64,000 bases of DNA, taken from Halorussus sp. MSC15.2 (GTDB taxonomy: Archaea > Halobacteriota > Halobacteria > Halobacteriales > Haladaptataceae). The notes under the pieces were generated by a model that saw only the letters and a program-made list of their open reading frames with translations, was not told where the DNA came from and did not search any database. The DNA is taken from assembly GCF_010747475.1 (NCBI RefSeq), contig NZ_VSLZ01000003.1:310001-374000 (forward strand). The letters are read 5' to 3'. This document shows positions 60,864-64,000 of the stretch, in pieces (positions within the stretch are counted from its first letter, which is position 1; every line of letters starts with the position of its first letter). Both the position numbers and the translations under genes were made by a program.

Positions 60864-61853
60864 TCAGTCCGCAATCGCGGGCGCTTCGGCTTCCTCGGCG
60901 GCATCGGCGTCCTCGACCCAGAGGTCGCCGAACATGTCGTCCTGCTCCAGCGTGACCACGCCGCGGTGCGAGAGGAACAGGAGCGCGAGGAACGTCTGGA
61001 TGCGCGACCCGCCGATACGCTCGATTTCGGCGTACAGCACCTCGTCGCGCCCCTTGTCGTAGTGGACGCGGAGTTCCTCGCGCACCTCGTCGATGACCGC
61101 CTCGATGTCCTCCTCGTGGGCCGTGCCGGTCACGTCGTCGGCGGAGGGTTCCTCGTCAACACGCATGTCGTCGTCCATCCGGTAGTCCAGCGTCTGGGTC
61201 CCGCGCTGGAACCCCGAGGGCGAGTCGCTGGTGTCGTAGCTTCGGGAGTCCTTCCACCACGACCCGCGCTCGCGCTCCCGGAGTTCGTGGACGAGTTCGT
61301 CCAGCGTCTCGGGCGTCCCGCGGGCGGTCTTGCGGTCGAGGCGGCGCTCCATCTCGTCTTCCAACTTCGACACCGGGTCGAACTCCGGGAACTCGCCGTC
61401 GGCGGGGTCCATCGGCGGTTCCGCGCCGGGTCCCCACTCGTCCCACGCCTCCTCCGATTCGGGTTCGTCCTCGTCGTCGTCGGCCAGCATCGCGTCGCTC
61501 TTCATCCGGAGGAGGACGCTGGCGTAGAACAGCGCCCGGCCCGAGGTCCGGAGGTCGGCCTCGTCCAACCGGTCGAGGAACTTGTCGGTGACCGTCACGA
61601 TGTCGATGTCCCACGGTTCGATTTCGCCGTCCTCGGCGAGTTGCACGAGGAGTTCGACGGGTTCGGCCTCGTCGTCGTCCGCGTCGGCGTCCACGTCGAG
61701 TTCGTCCGAGAGGATGTCGTCTGTCTCCTCGGACGCGTCAACCTCGGAGTCGGGACTGCCGGTCTCGTCGCCGAAGAGACCCGACGCTTCGCCCTCGCGC
61801 TCGCGCTTCTCCTCGTCGTGGCCCGCGATGTTGAGGGGGACGTCCTCAGTCAT
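60864..61853 (-). CDS. scpA: Segregation and condensation protein ScpA
   Basis: 329 residues, kleisin subunit of archaeal condensin. A long acidic N-terminal leader, then EPVELLVQLAEDGEIEPWDI, DIVTVTDKFLDRLDEADLRT, ALFYASVLLRMKSDAMLADD and a C-terminal winged helix (IQTFLALLFLSHRGVVTLEQ) that contacts the Smc head. The middle is an acidic linker, longer than in bacterial ScpA (about 250 residues). Its ATG overlaps the smc stop by eight bases, so the pair is translationally coupled. Confidence 0.92.
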   Translation of the reverse strand: MTEDVPLNIAGHDEEKREREGEASGLFGDETGSPDSEVDASEETDDILSDELDVDADADDDEAEPVELLVQLAEDGEIEPWDIDIVTVTDKFLDRLDEADLRTSGRALFYASVLLRMKSDAMLADDDEDEPESEEAWDEWGPGAEPPMDPADGEFPEFDPVSKLEDEMERRLDRKTARGTPETLDELVHELRERERGSWWKDSRSYDTSDSPSGFQRGTQTLDYRMDDDMRVDEEPSADDVTGTAHEEDIEAVIDEVREELRVHYDKGRDEVLYAEIERIGGSRIQTFLALLFLSHRGVVTLEQDDMFGDLWVEDADAAEEAEAPAIAD

Positions 61854-64000
61854 CGGCGGGCACCTCCTCGTCGCCGTCGTCGCCCAACTGGATTCCCGTC
61901 ACGGTGCTCACGTTGTCGCCCTGCATCGTGACGCCGATGGCGCGCTCGGAGCGCTCCATCATCGCCGAGCGGTGCGAGACGACGACGAACTGGGCGTCGC
62001 CCGCGAGTTCGTCCACCATCTCGCCGACGCGCTCGGCGTTGGCGGCGTCGAGGAAGGCGTCCACCTCGTCCAGCGCGTAGAACGGCGCGGGGTTGTACCG
62101 CTGGATGGCGAAGATGAACGCGAGCGCGGTCAGACTCTTCTCGCCGCCCGACATCGCGTCGAGGCGCTGGATGGGCTTGTCGCCCGGTTGGGCCTTCATC
62201 GTCAGGCCGCCCTCGAAGGGGTCTTCGTCGTCTTCGAGGTGGAGCGTGCCGGTCCCGTTCGAGAGTCGCTCGAAGATGTCGGTGAACTGCTCGGCGATGG
62301 CCTCGTAGGCGTCCATGAACGTCGCCTTCTTCTGGTCCTCGTAGGAGTCGATGCGGTCGCGGATTCCCTCGCGCTCCTCGACGAGGACCGACTTGCGCTC
62401 CTCGATGTCGTCGAGGTCGGACTTCACGTCGTCGTACTCCTCGATGGCCAGCATGTTGACGGGTTCGAGTTCCTCCATCTGGCGTTCGAGGCGCTCGATG
62501 TTCTTCTCGACCTCCTTCAGGTCGGGAATCTCCTCGGCGTCGTACTCGCCGACCTGCTCGCGGAGTTGCTCGATGTCGGCCTCCAGACGCTCCTCGCTCC
62601 GCCGGAGACTCTCGAGGCGGTTCTCGACTGTCTCGACCTCGGCCTTCTTGTCGTCGCGCTCCTGCTGGGCCTCCCGGAGGTCGTCCTTCACGTCCTCGCG
62701 TTCGTCCTTGAGGTCGGCGAGTTCGTCTTCGAGTTCGGCGACGGCGTCGCGCTTCTCTTCGAGCAGGGCCTCCTGGTCCTCGATTTCGCCTTCGAGGTCC
62801 GCTATCTTCTCCTCCTGCTCGGCCTTCCGGTTCTGGGCCTGCTCGATGTCGTCGTGGAGGTCCTCGATGGCGTCCTCGGCGTACTGCTTCTCCAACTGGA
62901 GTTCGTTGAGTTCGCCGTCCAACTCGTCGATTCGGTCCTCGTACTCTTCGATTTCGGCCTCGATGTCCTCGGCCTCCGCGGTGAGTTCGGGAATCCGGGA
63001 GTCGGCGAGTTCGGTCTCCAGTTCCGCGATGGCGTCCTCGATTTCGGCGATGGACTCCTCGTGGTCGTCTATCTCCGCTTCGAGTTCCTCCATCTGCTCG
63101 TTGACGGCCTCGCGCTCGGCCTCCATCGCCACGAGTTCGTCTTCGAGGTCGTCGATGCGCTGTTTCGCGTCTTCGAGTTCCGACTCGGTTCGCTCCACGT
63201 CGGACTCGATGGAGCGCACTTGGTCGGTGGCGTCGCTCTTCCGGTCGCGGGCGTCGTCGAGTCGGTCCTCGACGTCTCGCACGTCCTCGCGGATGGACTT
63301 GCGCTCGTCCTCCAACTCGTTGATGCGCTGGGCGACTCGCTCTAGTTGGCCCTTGCCGGACTTCGAGAAGGAGTAGCGCGACCCGGACTTCGAACCGCCG
63401 GTCATCGCGCCGCTCTTCTCGACCAGTTCGCCGTCGAGGGTCACGAGTCGGTAGTCGCCCATCAGGTCGCGGGCGGTCTCCATGTCCTCGACGACCAGCG
63501 TGTCCCCGAGGACGTAGGCGAACACGCCCGAGTACTGCGAATCGAAGTCCACGAGGTTGTACGCGAAGTCCACCACGCCCGGCACGCTCGGCGCAGAGGG
63601 GAGGTTTCGGTCGTGCATCTCGGTCAGCGGCAGGAACGTCGCCCGCCCGGCGTTCCGTGACTTGAGGTATTCGATACAGTTCTGGCCGACGCTGTCGTCG
63701 TCTACCACGACGTGGGCCATCCGTCCTCCGGCCGCCGTCTCGCAGGCGGTGGCGTACTTCCGGTTGACGCCGCCCAACTGGCCGACCGTCCCGTGGACGC
63801 CGGGCTTCTCGGCGTTCAGAATCGTCGAGACCGCCCGGCCGTACGAGGAGTCGCCGCTCTGGTCGGCCTTGGCTTCGAGTTCGGCGTACTCCTGCTGTTT
63901 GGCCTGAATCTCGTCTTCGACCGAGTCGAGGTCGTCCTGCAACTCGCGTTTCTCCTGCTTGAGGTCCTCGACCACGTCGTCTATCTGGGCGCGGTTGCGC
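61846..64000 (-). CDS. smc: Chromosome segregation ATPase Smc, 5' end outside window
   Basis: The C-terminal ~718 residues of about 1190 are visible; the N-terminal head and most of the first coiled coil lie beyond base 64000. Visible parts: end of coiled coil, hinge (about GTVGQLGGVNRKYATACETA to FLPLTEMHDRNLPS and on to SGSRYSFSKSG), second coiled coil, and the C-terminal head with signature motif MSGGEKSLTALA, Walker B PFYALDEVDAFLDAAN and VVVSHR. With ScpA it forms condensin that organises and separates chromosomes. No frameshift was seen. Confidence 0.95.
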   Translation of the reverse strand, partial: RNRAQIDDVVEDLKQEKRELQDDLDSVEDEIQAKQQEYAELEAKADQSGDSSYGRAVSTILNAEKPGVHGTVGQLGGVNRKYATACETAAGGRMAHVVVDDDSVGQNCIEYLKSRNAGRATFLPLTEMHDRNLPSAPSVPGVVDFAYNLVDFDSQYSGVFAYVLGDTLVVEDMETARDLMGDYRLVTLDGELVEKSGAMTGGSKSGSRYSFSKSGKGQLERVAQRINELEDERKSIREDVRDVEDRLDDARDRKSDATDQVRSIESDVERTESELEDAKQRIDDLEDELVAMEAEREAVNEQMEELEAEIDDHEESIAEIEDAIAELETELADSRIPELTAEAEDIEAEIEEYEDRIDELDGELNELQLEKQYAEDAIEDLHDDIEQAQNRKAEQEEKIADLEGEIEDQEALLEEKRDAVAELEDELADLKDEREDVKDDLREAQQERDDKKAEVETVENRLESLRRSEERLEADIEQLREQVGEYDAEEIPDLKEVEKNIERLERQMEELEPVNMLAIEEYDDVKSDLDDIEERKSVLVEEREGIRDRIDSYEDQKKATFMDAYEAIAEQFTDIFERLSNGTGTLHLEDDEDPFEGGLTMKAQPGDKPIQRLDAMSGGEKSLTALAFIFAIQRYNPAPFYALDEVDAFLDAANAERVGEMVDELAGDAQFVVVSHRSAMMERSERAIGVTMQGDNVSTVTGIQLGDDGDEEVPADD

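Overview
The window is a GC-rich stretch of a haloarchaeal chromosome (class Halobacteria). The proteins are strongly acidic (Asp/Glu-rich). The genes are archaeal: FtsZ1, Spt5, SecE, TFB, archaeal Smc/ScpA, AglD-like glycosyltransferase, AroB'-type 3-dehydroquinate synthase, DtdA. Exported proteins carry twin-arginine signals and one has a PGF-CTERM anchor. The tetranucleotide CTAG is scarce, as is usual in this class. I cannot name the genus from the sequence alone. No rRNA, tRNA, CRISPR array, intact insertion sequence or prophage was seen.

Layout. 1-2.0 kb: ftsZ1-secE-spt5 (minus). 2.2-9.2 kb: a membrane-anchored aldo/keto reductase, D-aminoacyl-tRNA deacylase, two different CaCA-type cation exchangers, shikimate dehydrogenase and a helix-hairpin-helix protein. 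9.4-24.6 kb: metabolic and conserved hypothetical genes, including an aminodeoxychorismate lyase-like enzyme, a UDP-GlcNAc 2-epimerase-like protein, a Rieske protein, a sugar nucleotidyltransferase, a diphthamide-synthase-like ATPase, DUF373, a PHP phosphoesterase, endonuclease III, DUF371, a GH2-like protein and a coiled-coil protein. 25.3-31.6 kb: metG, a small secreted protein, a GYD protein, pyruvate kinase, a short membrane protein and NfeD.

31.6-39.9 kb is the one clearly accessory block. It sits between nfeD and the SPFH/stomatin gene, which are usually neighbours in haloarchaea. It encodes, all on the minus strand, an eight-repeat PQQ-like propeller, a Tat-exported protein with a C-terminal blue-copper domain, a Tat-exported PQQ aldose dehydrogenase with its own N-terminal blue-copper domain and a PGF-CTERM anchor, a Tat-exported YVTN propeller, and a Tat-exported DUF7282 protein. 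Two of its transcription units share an upstream module (a 42-bp promoter-like element plus a distal inverted repeat at the same distance). A 39-nt direct repeat brackets part of the block. I read this as a candidate extracytoplasmic sugar-oxidation and copper electron-relay system, and it is the best candidate here for something undescribed.

39.9-64 kb returns to core genes: SPFH protein, zinc-ribbon proteins, a winged-helix regulator, an epimerase, AglD-like glycosyltransferase/flippase, NTPase, BtuF-like protein, TFB, an orphan DNA methyltransferase, aroD and aroB', a lipoprotein, PEP synthase, PhzF, a phosphoribosyltransferase, an SMR transporter, MTA phosphorylase, and scpA-smc, cut by the window end.

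Six otherwise intact genes carry a one-base frameshift: aroE, the HhH gene, the GH2-like gene, metG, the aglD-like gene and tfb. Five look like 1-nt deletions and one like an extra A in an A6 run. metG and tfb would be expected to be essential or important, so sequencing or assembly indels are the simplest explanation. These genes are annotated across the shift.
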